This document shows, one piece after another, positions 22,690 to 33,872 of a stretch of 64,000 nt of DNA. The notes beneath the pieces were generated by a model. It saw only the letters and a list, made by a program, of their open reading frames with translations. It ran no database searches and was not told the origin of the DNA. The position numbers and the translations under genes are program-made. This DNA comes from Sambucus nigra (lineage: Eukaryota > Streptophyta > Magnoliopsida > Dipsacales > Adoxaceae), in assembly GCA_949130495.1 (NCBI GenBank), contig OX422214.1, forward strand, positions 258,110,187 to 258,174,186, written 5' to 3'. Numbering within the stretch: position 1 is the first letter of the stretch; every line of letters begins with the position of its first letter.

Positions 22690-23540
22690 ATGATGGCCCA
22701 GCAAGAAGAGCAAGGTAGTCTGCTATTCGAGCTCTCTAACCATCATCAGGATGAGGAACTAAGTCTTCTTTAATGCACTCTAGGTGTGGCTCTAGAAGCT
22801 TCATAAGAATAACATCCATTGGGATCCAACAGTCATCCCTCGAGAAGGAATTTCGCAGAACAGATGAGCGAACAGTCTGATATTTGTACCAGAGGGCGGA
22901 TTCCTTAGGAAATTTCAATTCCTTAAGAACGTTCAGCCATCCCCTACCAAAAGCAAATTCTTTGGCCTCTTTCAGTCTTACTGGGGTATCTGTCCAACCA
23001 TCAACCCAAACCTGACGAGGATCCTTTCGAAATAAATGTCTCAATCGTGTGACATCCCTTTGGAGACCAGCGAAAATCACATAAACTCACAGAACATCTT
23101 CTTTTAGCTCGGTGATCTCCTTCCTGGCAGCTTAAATATCAATTTGAGCAACTATAGTAGACGATGACGATCCTCGCAGCACCAAAGAAGGACCAGATGT
23201 AGTGTTTTCTCTGAGACAAGCAATTTATCTTTGTAGAGCATCATTTTCTCTTTGCAATAACTCCCCCATCTAGTTGATTTCAGACGCATGTAGAAGTTTT
23301 GATTTAAAGGCATCCATCTCCTCATGCACAAAGGCACCAATTCTCTCCATCTCCTCGACCATATCCTTGAGCTTAGCGAGTACCTCAGATTGATCTTTGT
23401 AATCCTGGTTTCTCGCCCTCGGGGATTTACAGATTCTAATAAAAGCTTGATGTGCTTGAGTGATTATGTTTGGACTAAGAATCTGGCTTAGACGGGAGTT
23501 AGCAGGAATATAATCATCTAAATCAATGAGCAACAACTAA
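22690..23540 (-). pseudogene. Element A antisense reading frame, distal module
   Basis: On the minus strand, LLIDLDDYIPANSRLSQIL begins at 23534 and is followed by a coiled-coil-like stretch (KDQSEVLAKLKDMVEEMERI). After several stops comes DVTRLRHLFRKDPRQVWVDG, then FAFGRGWLNVLKELKFPKES and DDCWIPMDVILMKLLEP. I do not recognise a named family. The position, on the strand opposite to pol and between pol and the 3' LTR, matches the antisense genes of Tat elements. It could be the C-terminal part of the frame at 23690-25376 or a second antisense gene. The stop near 23275 breaks it. Confidence 0.55.
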
Positions 23541-23689
23541 CCAAATAGGTAATAAAAGTAGCTAGAATCTGTAACGAAACAAAAAGTTTCCTTTTCATTA
23601 AATCAAAAGGTATAGGTTAGTACAGTTGAAGGGAAGAAGCAAAAAATACAACAAATGAAAAAAATAAGAGCATATCCTAAATTCCTAAA

Positions 23690-25376
23690 AGGACACAACC
23701 TGGTCAGATGTGGAGGGCCCCTTCCCCTTATCATCAGCTTGGTCGATAGGGACCTCACATTCACCTGCATCGGGAGTAGCTCCTCCTGCTGAGATAATAA
23801 CCCCTTCTGGATTGATCGATGCATCTCCCATAGCAGGAGTAATGGGCTCCAAATCGTTCTGAGCATCAGGTTGAGCAGACAGAGATACCTCAATAGGATT
23901 ACGGTCAGGATCATGCTAGGAGAAAAGGGGGGAGTCAGCAGTAACCCCAGTAATAGTTAAGGATTCATCCCAGCCTTTTTTAAAGCATGCTCATCGGAGA
24001 TAAGTAATATGGCGCTCAGCATCATCGTACACCGCTTCCCAGCCTTTATTGTACCGGCTCTCTCGAACGGTCGTTAATTCCTACTCAAGATGCTCCACTA
24101 TCGCGACCAGCCCTTTATTTAACTTTGTTACTAATAGCTTATCTGTAATCACGACACTCTAGGCTTCGTGGAGGTTGAATATATCTTTATCAGACTTTTA
24201 CCTCTCCTTATCAAAGGAAGCCTTCGTATCAGTTATAGCCTTCTCGAAAGACTTTAGAGCTTCGTCCAGCTCTGAGTTTCTCCTCGATAGCTCAGCTTAA
24301 CCATGAAGGAACACAGTATAGTTAGAGACAAACTACAAAATAGAAGAAACATAGGTTAATCATGACATATTTGAGGAAAATGAAGGATAAAGAAGTATAG
24401 AGAAAGGAGTAATCACTAAAGCAAGCCCTTGGGAAGATTTAAGGGCTAACCATTCTCCCTCATGCCCGATGAGCGCTCGTGGTCAGCCATGAGCACTGCT
24501 TTCTCCAACAGCAAAGGGTCAAGTTGAGGAACAGCAACCACTAAGGCCCCCTTAATAGCAATAACAAAAGTCAATATCGAGGCCTTAAAGGCTTGTTCCC
24601 TTCTCTTTTCTCCTTCTCTCGTTTTCTCTTCTTCTTCTTCTTCTCTCTCTCTCTCTCTTTCTTCTCCTCCTCTGCTCTCTTCTTTCTCTCCACCTCCTTT
24701 TCTTGAACCACCACCTTAGAACTACCAATAGAGTCTCCAGCCTTCTCCTTGAGTAACTTCATCCTTTTGGACAGCAAATCATCATCGTGGAATCAAGTTT
24801 CTTCTCCTTGGAGAGGCCATCTCTTCCTCTATGGACTCCTTTTTGTTGGACTCTTCGTCGCTACTCCCACTTTCACCCCTTCCTTCCTCACTGCTATCTA
24901 CCAAATCCTCCCCTAAGGTACTTTCTTACTTATCCTCTACCTCAATGGGTTCAGAGGTACAACCAATGCCTTTTTCTGGAACATCTAGATGGGGGATTGT
25001 ATCTACGGGGCGAGCAATAAAACTGTAAGTGGTATTCATGTTTTTTAGCAAGAATGCTACAGATAGAGGATGTTCTCCCTCAGAAACAGTGTCCCTTATC
25101 CTCTAAGCTTTCAAAAGTTCAGCAGCTCGGATCTCGAGGAGAAGGATTTTGATTCTTGGCTTTTGCTATAAAAGAAAAATAAGGAAATATCAGAGGGAAA
25201 GTACACAAAGGTAGGAAAATAAGCAATAAAATAGAGATAGTGATAATAACCTATGTATTCCTCCCCAAAGATAGGGATTCAAGGTCCCATGTACCTTATG
25301 CCCCCTGATTGGGGAGGATATTTCCGATTCCTTGCAATAAAACCTTCAGACCAATATTCTTATTGGGAATCAGGTA
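23690..25376 (-). pseudogene. Element A antisense coiled-coil gene (aORF), cut by element B
   Basis: The minus strand encodes fragments of a charged, helical protein. The Lys/Glu/Arg-rich segment near 24700-24600 comes from a (CT)n tract. AELSRRNSELDEALKSFEKA with ITDTKASFDKER is near 24297-24205, VRESRYNKGWEAVYDDAERH near 24073-24015, and KKGWDESLTITGVTADSPLF near 23985-23925. These resemble the coiled-coil and C-terminal parts of the antisense proteins in B and C and of the plant putative gypsy-type transposon proteins. Many stops are present. Element B inserted at 25377, so its upstream part should lie in 38017-38878. Confidence 0.6.
25372..25376. repeat. Left target site duplication of element B (AGGTA)
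   Basis: AGGTA precedes the TGATATG terminus and is identical to 38017-38021. Confidence 0.9.
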
Positions 25377-26331
25377 TGATATGCCCCAAGTGTCACCTCG
25401 AATCAAAGACATCAACCTCGTCCGAGGACATGGCCGACGTTGGAAGAGCCTTGGATCTGTGACCAGCTGCCTCGGCCATAGAAGGGTCGGCCCTGGCTGA
25501 CACCACTATAAACCTCATCAAGGGGAGGATGCATGTATCATAAGGGTCAGCAGCTCTTCAGTTTACCTGGAAATGATAACCTCGGCCTGGGGTAGGCCGA
25601 GGTTACGAGGATACACCTCTATCAAGGACAAACCCATCAATGAATCAATCGAGGTTCCAGGCACAATCCAGCTTAACCTCGGCCCAGGCCGACCTCAATA
25701 CTTGCCTCGACTTCACTTAAGCCGGGACCATAATGACTCATCTCGGATTATATGGATAACTGGACCTTACCAGCCTCGGCCTCTTCCAGGCCGAGGTCAG
25801 GACTAACCATCGAGGTCGAGCTTTTATTGGCATATGTGCGGACAAGGACACATGGACACAATTCAGTTATAACAAATCATTCCCCTCACGTGGGGGGAAT
25901 ATTTCATCATCATTCTCTACTTGTGACAGTGACAGATGTCTTCATCAGATTGGCTAGATCAACACACACATGCTCATTGCATGCGTAAGGGGTACATTAA
26001 ACCCCCAAGGTACTATAAATAGAGGTCATCCTCTACCTTGCAATGGATCCGAAATTGGCAACCCTAGCTAAAACTCTGTTCAAACACACAGTATAGAGAG
26101 AGAAAGCTCGAGAGATTGTATCTATGGCCATTAGTGCCCTCACATATTGATACACATCATACACTTGCACAATGGACATAGGCCTAATTGGCTGAACCAC
26201 TTATATTCTGGTGTAAATATTTATCTCCTCATCTCCTTCTACTATGTGTGTATATACCCTATGCTGCCATTGTTAACATTGAATTGAGCTCAAAAACACC
26301 TTGAAGGGTGGTGATGTTTCCAGCATCATCA
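25377..26331 (+). repeat. 5' LTR of element B (955 bp)
   Basis: It runs from TGATATGCCCCAAG to CCAGCATCATCA. Termini TGAT..ATCA are inverted. GC-rich palindromes of the form CCTCGGCC..GGCCGAGG lie in the upstream half (25582-25795), and a TATA box is at 26014. Confidence 0.92.
26014..26021 (+). promoter_or_regulatory. TATA box of the element B 5' LTR
   Basis: TATAAATA in the context ACTATAAATAGAGGTCATCC is conserved at the same place in the B 3' LTR (37690) and in both C LTRs (41062 and 52927). Transcription would start about 30 bp downstream. Confidence 0.75.
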
Positions 26332-26334
26332 TTT

Positions 26335-26352
26335 TGGCGCTGTCTGTGGGAA
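26335..26352 (+). promoter_or_regulatory. Primer binding site-like sequence of element B
   Basis: TGGCGCTGTCTGTGGGAA starts 3 bp after the 5' LTR. It is the least degraded copy of the site in this window. Confidence 0.82.
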
Positions 26353-26505
26353 CGAGAAGTTATCTCTTCCTCTTTATTCGCTTAACCTCACCGGAGACTC
26401 TGGTGGTGAACTAGGCCTCCACCTTATGCGGAGCTGTTTCACCATTGAAAGAGGTCCTGTAAGGTATTAAGCTCATCTGCTACTCAAACTCTTTAGTGTT
26501 AACAT

Positions 26506-28494
26506 ATGGCACCAGAATTACCACCGCCTCTTCCGCCACCTGGTGGGGGAGGGCCTAGTTCCAGCCAGGCACCGCCTCAGTCCGAAATGGCGAAGGTAGC
26601 TGCAGCCTTGAGGTCTTTGGCTGCAACGCAACAAGCTATGCAAGAGCAATTTGCACAGCCCAGCCAAACTATGATGAGGCCACCTGGAGTTTCACCGGAG
26701 ATGATCACTCCGGCGGTTGTCCAGCCTCATCCTGATGCCAGGGGACCACCCCAGGCACTAATGAAGGACCAACCTGCACCCTAACAGAGGAGGGACATTG
26801 CTGACCCTAGGCGCTTACGCTTGGGAGGCAAGGAAACCCTTGCCTGGAGGACAGGTATAACGATCTAAAGGCAGAAGAGGTCTCGAAGGATTATTGGGAG
26901 TCGTATGAGGTTTCGAATAATACGGTACATCCTTTTCAGCAAATTCGAGGCTGTGTCGGCCGAAGAGGTGAAGAGGCCTAACAAAGAGGATCAGCTTTTG
27001 ATCGATTGAGCAGAGGGTCAGCCTTTGAGAGGTTGAGCCCATAATTCGCCCGGGCTGGGATGGCTTCCGACCTAAGCGGGGTTGCACCGTAGGGACCCGT
27101 AGTCTCCAGAGTGTTAGTCTACAGGCAGAGACTTGTCATCATCCCAACGTCAAAAGGCCTTCAATCCAGTAGTTCTAGGTGTCCAGACCGAAGACAGAGG
27201 TTATCAAGGTAGAGAAGCGCAGCTGGCTCGGAAAGAGAAGACAGATAAGTTCGGCCTGATCAAGGTTGACCCCGTGAAGGAAGGGGCAGAGACCCGGAAG
27301 AGGTCAACAGCCGACGTTGTGCTGTGGTAGGGGAACCCTCAGTCCATCCCTTGGAGGTGGCTGGGGACAACCTCAGCCAGGCCGATGGTAAGAGACCATG
27401 GAATGACTCTATCCAACATCTTGAGGAGAAGATAGGAGACCTCATCAAAAGTAGGGATCCACTGCAAAGGGGTTACTCAGAGGGCTCTCCATTCATGGCT
27501 AAGATAGTGAGCTTCCCGACCCCTGCTAAGTTCAAACCACCTATGGTATCTCCCAAGTATGATGGTAGCACCAACCCTGTACATCACATAGAGATGTATC
27601 AGTCGGCGGCGGATATCTACTCGATACCTGATGAGATGAAGTGCAGGGCCTTCTCTGGCATCTAGGACTCTGACAGGAGCAGCACACAGCTGGTTTACTT
27701 CTCTTCCGAAGAATTGAATTGAGAACTTCAAGGGCTTGGCCGAACGATTCATTCACAACTTTTGCTTTGGGGTAAGACCTCAAAAGAAGACCACTCATCT
27801 ACTGTATGTCAAGCAAGGCAAGAACGAGTGTCTAAGGGAATACATCGCCAGGTTCAAAAAAGAGAAACTTGAGGTTAAAGATTATGAAAAGAATATAGCC
27901 ATGACCGCCCTCATAAGAGGTCTTCAGAAAGGGAAGTTATTGTGGAAACTCGCGGAAGACCCTCCCAAGTCCATCGCAGAGATATTGGAAACTACGAGAA
28001 AAGTCATGAAAGCCGAAGAGGCAATGGCCGCCAAGTATGAGGATGAGAACCGCGATAGTAACGGGAAGTCCCAAAGAAAGAAAGATGGAAAGAAGAGGTC
28101 ACCCGATGACAAGTTCACTCACTATACCCCTTTAACCGTGAGCTGTGAGCATATCCTAAATGAGATCAAGAATGATAGGACTCTAAGATGGCCAGATAAA
28201 CTAAAGGCCCCTCCGCATAAGAGGAATAAAAACTTGTGGTGTGAGTTCCACCAGGACCATGGCCATATTACAGATAAATGCTTTGCCTTGAAGGATGAGA
28301 TTAAGAAGATGTTAAAATCTGGAAAACTGAGGAAGTATGTTGATGGCAAAGCTCCTAGGGGGGAAAGGATGACCCTAAGAAAAGGAGAAACGACAGTTGC
28401 CGTGATGATGCTCCAGCTAGAAGAGGCAATGACTCGGAAGATGATGATAAAGACGATCCGAACCTTCCGCCGAAAGATGACAACACCCCGGTGA
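26506..28494 (+). pseudogene. gag of element B, broken
   Basis: The ATG at 26506 starts a Pro/Gly-rich N-terminus (MAPELPPPLPPPGGGG) with AALRSLAATQQAMQEQF. A stop lies at 26782. The capsid domain resumes at 27324 (PTPAKFKPPMVSPKYDGSTN). It shifts frame near 27660, has a stop near 27718, and continues from 27736 with LAERFIHNFCFGVRPQKKTT and LREYIARFKKEKLEV. A nucleic-acid-binding segment, NLWCEFHQDHGHITDKCFAL, has the C-x3-H-x4-H-x4-C spacing common in this lineage. Translation ends at 28494, overlapping the next frame by 4 bp. It would form the element's capsid. Confidence 0.88.
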
Positions 28495-29474
28495 AGAGGG
28501 TTGGCATGATCTCATTTGGTGTTGACACCATATGTGGAGGTCTTGTGGGAGGTGGTCCTGAAGTGGCTGACAGGAAAGCTCATGTGGCAGAGGCCAAGTC
28601 GGTGGCCAAACTTGAGGTTATAAATCTAACGTCTTTCGATACAGCGCAGAAGAGAAAAAAGGTGGACATGGACACCCTTATAGTTGGGTTCTCCCGACTC
28701 GACTTCAAAGGTATCTTATCTCCCCATGATGACCCATTGGTAATAACAACAAGAGTGCATGGGTGCGAGGTGCATAGGATCCTCGTAGACGGGGGGAGTT
28801 CAGCAGACATAATGTTTTGGCCTTGCTTCAAGAGCCTAGGTCTTAGCAGAGCTAGGCTGGTACCCTATCATCATCCCTTGATGGGCTTCAGCGGTGAGAA
28901 GGTCCACCCAACGGGCATGTATGAGATGGACGTACGGATGGGTGACGAGTGGCCTAAGAGGTTGACCCGAAATATAATTTTTTTCATAACGGATGAGAAC
29001 GCCTTCTCAGCCTATAACCTCATCATAGGAAGAGTGTCCCTTAAGGAGTTTGAAGTTGTGCCGTCGACAGTCCACCAGATGCTGAAATTCTCGACCCCCT
29101 ATGGGGTAGGAGAAGTGCAAGGTGACCAGACCATAGCACCAGAAAGTTACTTCAATTCGGCCGAAGATAGAGAGGCGCATAAGAGGGCAACTACCACCTA
29201 TAGCATTGATACATTGGACCCGAGAGATGAAACAAAATTGAATAAGGGAGAGGCCGTGGAAGAGGTAGAATCCATCGTCCTCAATGAGGACGAACTAGAA
29301 AAAACCATCCAGGTCGGTAAGGCCCTAAAGACAGAAATCAAGGAAGAGCTGATAAACTTCCTCAGGAAAAGGCAGAGTGTCTTCACTTGGAGTCATGCAG
29401 ACATGCCCGGTATCAACCCTGAGGTCATGAGTCACAAGGTCAACGTGACCAAAGAGGCCAAGCCTATCAAATAA
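28491..29474 (+). pseudogene. pol of element B: protease domain and start of reverse transcriptase
   Basis: An open frame of 327 residues. The active-site region RILVDGGSSADIMFW lies at about residue 95, with DGG in place of the usual D-S/T-G, as often seen in Tat proteases. SAYNLIIGRVSLKEFE (about residue 170) is the conserved post-protease block. The C-terminus GINPEVMSHKVNV is the usual entry to the reverse transcriptase. A TAA at 29472 interrupts where the frame otherwise continues into RRRVYSREKY. It would release Gag and Pol parts from the polyprotein. Confidence 0.88.
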
Positions 29475-30257
29475 AGACGAAGAGTTTACTCCAGAGAGAA
29501 GTACGACGTCATCCAGGAAGAGGTCAAAAAATTAGAAGAGGCTGAGATTATAAGAGAAGTCATATACCCGGAGTGGTTGTCAAATGCATTCATCGTGCCC
29601 AAAGCCAATGGGAAGTGGAGAATGTGCGTTGATTTCACTGACCTGAACAGGTCCTGCCCAAAATTCAGCTATCCCTTACCTTGTATAGATCAGATGGTAG
29701 ATGCTACTGCAGGGCATGAGCTCATGAGCTTCATGGATGCGTATTCAGGCTACAATCAGATCTTCATGGATACAAAAGACTCAGAGAAGACAGCCTTCAT
29801 TATCGATAAAGGAACGTACTGCTACAAGGTGATGCCCTTCGGTCTAAAAAATACAGGGGAGGCGTATCAACGTCTTGTTAATAAGATGTTCGAAGACCAA
29901 ATAGGCAAGACCATGAAAATGTATGTAGGCGATATGCTGACAAAGAGCTTAAAGGCCTGCACTCATGTGGAAGACCTTGAAAAGACCTTTGATACCATGG
30001 ACTTATACAGGATGAAACTCAACCCAGTGAAGTGTGTCTTCGGGGTAGGAGCTGGGAAGTTTCTTGGATTCATCATCAATAAAAGAGGAATCGAAGCAAA
30101 CCCAGAGAAGATCAAGGCTTTGCTTGATATGAAGACACCGAGGAGTATAAAAGACGTCCAGAGACTCACTAGGAGAGTGGCCGCGCTCAATAGATTTGTT
30201 TCCAGAGCAACGGACAAGTGTCTTCCGTTCTTTAAGGTGCTCAGAAAGGCCTTTTAG
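29475..30257 (+). pseudogene. pol of element B: reverse transcriptase
   Basis: Family motifs appear in order: YPEWLSNAFIVPKANGKWRM, CVDFTDLN, SFMDAYSGYNQIFM (motif A aspartate intact), CYKVMPFGLKN, and MYVGDMLTKS, where the YxDD box has lost its first aspartate to glycine. The connection FLGFIINKRGIEANPEKIKA follows. A stop (F-stop-WYEE) at 30255 ends the frame. In element C the same box is intact YVDD. The enzyme would synthesise element cDNA; this one should be catalytically dead even without the stops. Confidence 0.9.
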
Positions 30258-31345
30258 TGGTACGAAGAGTGAGAAGAAGATTTTAACCAGCTCAAGTCTT
30301 ACCTTGGGTCTCCCTTGCTATTATCTTAGCCCATAGTAGGAGAGAAATTGTATGTTTATCTAGCGGTCTCTGAATCGGCTATCAGTGCAGCCATAGTGAG
30401 GGAAGATGTGGGAATCCAAAGGCCTGTGTATTTCAACAGTAAAGCCCTTCAAGCGTCTGAACAAAACTACCCTCGTATGGAAAAGCTAGCCTATGCCCTG
30501 ATACATGCTTCAAGGAAGATGAAGCCTTATTTCCAAGCCCATTCCATGGTTGTCCTCACCGACTCCCCACTAAGACAGGTCCTACATAAACCTGAGAAGT
30601 CCGGGAGATTGATGACCTGGGCTATTGAGTTGGGGGAGTATGACCTTACCTACCAACCTAGGACAGCCATTAAAGGGAAAGCCCTCGCGAACTTTATCGC
30701 TGAGTTCACATGGAAAGAGGCTGAGACAGAGAATAACCTTGAGGGTGCTGAAGGGTCAAATGGCAATGTCTTCCGAAGAGAGGAAGAGATGACACCAAAC
30801 GTCTTCCAAGAGCAGGAAGAGGCAACACAGAACGTCTTCCGAGGTCAGAAAGAGGTCGTATCCAAAAAGATCAGGGGCAGAGTAGTGAAGAACGAGGAGG
30901 ATCGACACCTCTTCAAACAAGGAGTCATATCAGAAGGGGCCTTCTCATCGATTACGGACATTTGGAACCTCTTCATTGATGGTTCTTCCTGCTATAATGG
31001 AAGCAGTTCGGGACTGATACTTTCAGCTCCATATGGTGCCAACATTGAATACGCTTTGAGGTCCAACTTCAAGGCATCTAACAATGAGTCGGAATATGAA
31101 GCCGTGATAGCAGGTCTCTCATTGGTAAAGACTCTGGGCGTGAGATGAATCCTACTTTATAGCGACTCAAGGTTAGTTGTCAATCAAGTATTGGGAGTCT
31201 ATGAATCTAAAGATGAAAGGATGGCTAAGTATCTTAAGTGGGTGAGAACGATATTAGAATATTTTGAAGAAAAAAAACTGAAGAGAGTGACTCGACAAGG
31301 TAACAACCACGCAGATGCATTGGCAAGGCTGGCTTCGGTGATGAA
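30258..31345 (+). pseudogene. pol of element B: RNase H and second RNase H
   Basis: The first RNase H includes KLYVYLAVSESAISAAIVRE, PVYFNSKALQ and VVLTDSPLRQVLHKP at about 30348-30600. After a charged linker, in which an NVFxxxEE phrase repeats three times (30765-30845), the second RNase H starts with LFIDGSSCYNGSSSGLIL. It continues with ASNNESEYEAVIAGL, YSDSRLVVNQVLG and NNHADALARLASV. Its four acidic residues (D, E, D, D) are all present. Stops are at 30255, 30271, 30328 and 31146. A second RNase H is characteristic of Tat elements and is thought to help remove RNA during reverse transcription. Confidence 0.85.
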
Positions 31346-31589
31346 GACAGACGTCAAAAGGACAGTTCCGATCGAGGTCTTAGGAAAAGTGACCATTGAG
31401 GAAGAAGAGGTATGTAACCCTTGTCTTAATTTGAACCTAGGAGACTCATGGATGGACCCCCTCATTAGATATATCAAAGAGGGAGAGCCACCTGAATCCA
31501 AGCTAGAAAGGAGGAAATTGAGATATAGGGCTGCCAATTTCTCCATAGTAGGAGACGTCTTATACAAGAAGGGATTCATGTTGCCTCTC

Positions 31590-32668
31590 CTCAGATGTCT
31601 GCATCCCACCGAAGTTCCTCGGGTACTACAGGAAGTTCATGAGGGATCTTGCTCTAGTCACATAGGAGGAAGACCTTTAGCCAAGAGAATCATTACGCAA
31701 GGATACAGGTGCCCAACCTTGGCCAAGGATGCTGCAGCTTACGTAAAGAGGTGCAATAAATGTCAGAGATTTTCCACTATTCCTCATCAACCTCATCAAC
31801 TGATGACGTCAATCACCTCCCCATGTCCATTCGTAGTATGGGGAATTGACTTATTAGGACCCCTACCAAGAGATGCCAATAACTATCGGTTCCTAATAGT
31901 GGCCATTAACTACTTCTCAAAGTGGGTGGAGGCAGAGCCGATGATAACGATCACAGAATAGAAGACCTTCCAATTTATTTGGAGGAACATCATATGCAAA
32001 CATGGCCTCCCAAACACTCTCATTTCAGGCAATGGGACCCAGTTCAAGAACTCCTCTTTAGAGAAGTATTGCGTAAGAGTTGGGATAAAGCAGTTCTTCT
32101 TATCTCCCGGCTGACCTCAGGCAAACGGTCAGACCGAGGTCACGAAGAGAACAATCCTCGATGGAATCAAGAAGAGGTTAGAAGAAGCGCAGGGAAGATG
32201 GACCGAAGAGGTTTACGCTGTGTTATATGCCTACAGAACCACGGTAAGGACACCAATAGGAGAAACCCCATTCATGCTCGCACATGGCTCAGAGGTCGTT
32301 ATACCAACAGAGGTGGGACTCCTTACTCATAGGGTTCAGACCCATAACCCTGATAAAAATGGGGAAGAGAGGAGACTAGATCTAGATCTGATTGAAGAAA
32401 GAAGAGAAGACGCAGAAATAAGACAAGCAGCTTACCAGCAGAGAGCAGCAAAATTATACAATCAGAGGGTGAAGTCAAGGCCCATCACCATGGGAGACTT
32501 GGTACTGAAGAAGACCTTATAGAAAATAAACAAACTCCACCCAAACTAGCATGTCCCCTATAAGGTGACAGAAGAGGTTATACCCGGGACCTACAGCTAG
32601 AAAACCTAGAAGGGGAACCTTTCGCTAACCCATGGAATGCTGATCACCTGAAGAAGTATTACATATGA
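31590..32668 (+). pseudogene. pol of element B: integrase
   Basis: The N-terminal zinc-binding region EVHEGSCSSHIGGRPL..RCNKCQRFS is at 31635-31770. The catalytic core begins WGIDLLGPLPRDANNYRF. The second aspartate is lost (TLISGNGTQF instead of SDNGTQF), and the glutamate is kept in NGQTEVTKRTILDG. A stop interrupts the core at 31959 and others follow near 32113 and 32519. The C-terminus ADHLKKYYI ends at 32668. The enzyme would insert element cDNA into the chromosome. Confidence 0.88.
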
Positions 32669-32710
32669 TGTTGAAAAAAGTTATGTAAATGTACCATCTT
32701 ATGAAGAGGT

Positions 32711-32722
32711 TATCAATAAAAG
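32711..32722 (+). terminator. Internal polyadenylation-like signal after pol (element B)
   Basis: AATAAA lies within TATCAATAAAAGATCAG about 45 bp after the pol stop. The same context occurs after pol in A (14812) and, mutated to AATGAAA, in C (47532). It could end a short sense transcript before the minisatellite; this is inferred. Confidence 0.45.
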
Positions 32723-32764
32723 ATCAGTTCCCATGTCGATTCTTGCTTTATTATGCTCTAATGG

Positions 32765-33872
32765 TAGAAAGTATGAGGATAGCATCTTAGGTGATGACCT
32801 CAGACCCTTACAACATCATTAAGTGGTGACAAGGTCTGAAGTCAGACACCATAATTGGATGACCTCAGACCCTTAACATCATTAATTTGGTGAGATTAAT
32901 TATGAGGGTAACATCTTAGGTGATGACCTCAGACCCTTACAACATCATTAAGTGGTGACAAGGTCGGAAGTCAGACACCATAATTGGATGACCTCATACC
33001 CTTACAACATCATTAAGTGGTGACAAGGTCTGAATTCAGACACCATAATTGGATGACCTCAGACCCTTAACATCATTAATTTGGTGAGATAAATTATGAG
33101 GGTAACATCTTAGGTGATGACCTCAGACCCTTACAACATCATTAAGTGGTGACAACGTCTGAAGTCAGACACCATAATTGGATGACCTCAAACCCTTAAC
33201 ATCATTAATTTGGTGAGATTAATTATGAGGGTAACATCTTAGGTGATGACCTCAGACCCTTACCACATCATTAAGTGGTGACAAGGTCTGAAGTCAGACA
33301 CCATACTTGGATGACCTCAGACCCTTAACATCATTAATTTGGTGAGATTAATTATGAGGGTAACATCTTAGGTGATGACCTCAGACCCTTACAACATCAT
33401 TAAGTGGTGACAAGGTCTGAAGTCAGACACTATAATTGGATGACCTCAGACCCTTAACATCATTAATTTAGTGAGATTAATTATGAGGGTAACATCTTAG
33501 GTGATGACCTCAGACCCTTAACATCATTAATTTGGTGAGATTAATTATGAGGATAACATCTTAGGTGATGACCTCAGACCCTTACAACATCATTAAGTGG
33601 TGACAAGGTCTGAAGTCACACACCATAATTGGATGACCTCAAACCATAACATCATTAATTTGGTGAGATTAATTATGAGGGTAACATATTAGGTGATGAC
33701 CTCAGACCCTTACAACATCATTAAGTGGTGACAAGGTCTGAAGTCAGACACCATACTTGGATGACCTTACACCCTTAACATCATTAATTTGGTGAGATTA
33801 ATTATGAGGGTAACATTTTAGGTGATGACCTCAGACCCTTACGACATCAATAAGTGGTGATAAGGTCTGAGA
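32765..33872. repeat. Element B minisatellite, 129 bp dimer of 64-65 bp monomers
   Basis: Two related monomers alternate. One is 65 bp and begins GATGACCTCAGACCC, containing AACATCATTAAGTGGTGACA. The other is 64 bp and contains AACATCATTAATTTGGTGAG followed by ATTAATTATGAGGGTAACAT. The ACATCTTAGG landmark recurs at about 32781, 32911, 33105, 33234, 33363, 33492, 33556, 33683 and 33812. Steps are 127-130 bp, except one of 194 and one of 64, which are exactly one monomer gained or lost. It lies between pol and the antisense gene. Confidence 0.92.

Noticed and set aside
24571..24777. Highly charged Lys/Glu/Arg frame as a nuclear protein gene
   Set aside because: The charge pattern comes from a (CT)n low-complexity tract inside element A's antisense gene remnant.
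31199..31609. Minus-strand frame of 136 residues
   Set aside because: It is the reverse of the second RNase H and integrase start of element B and shows no motif of its own.
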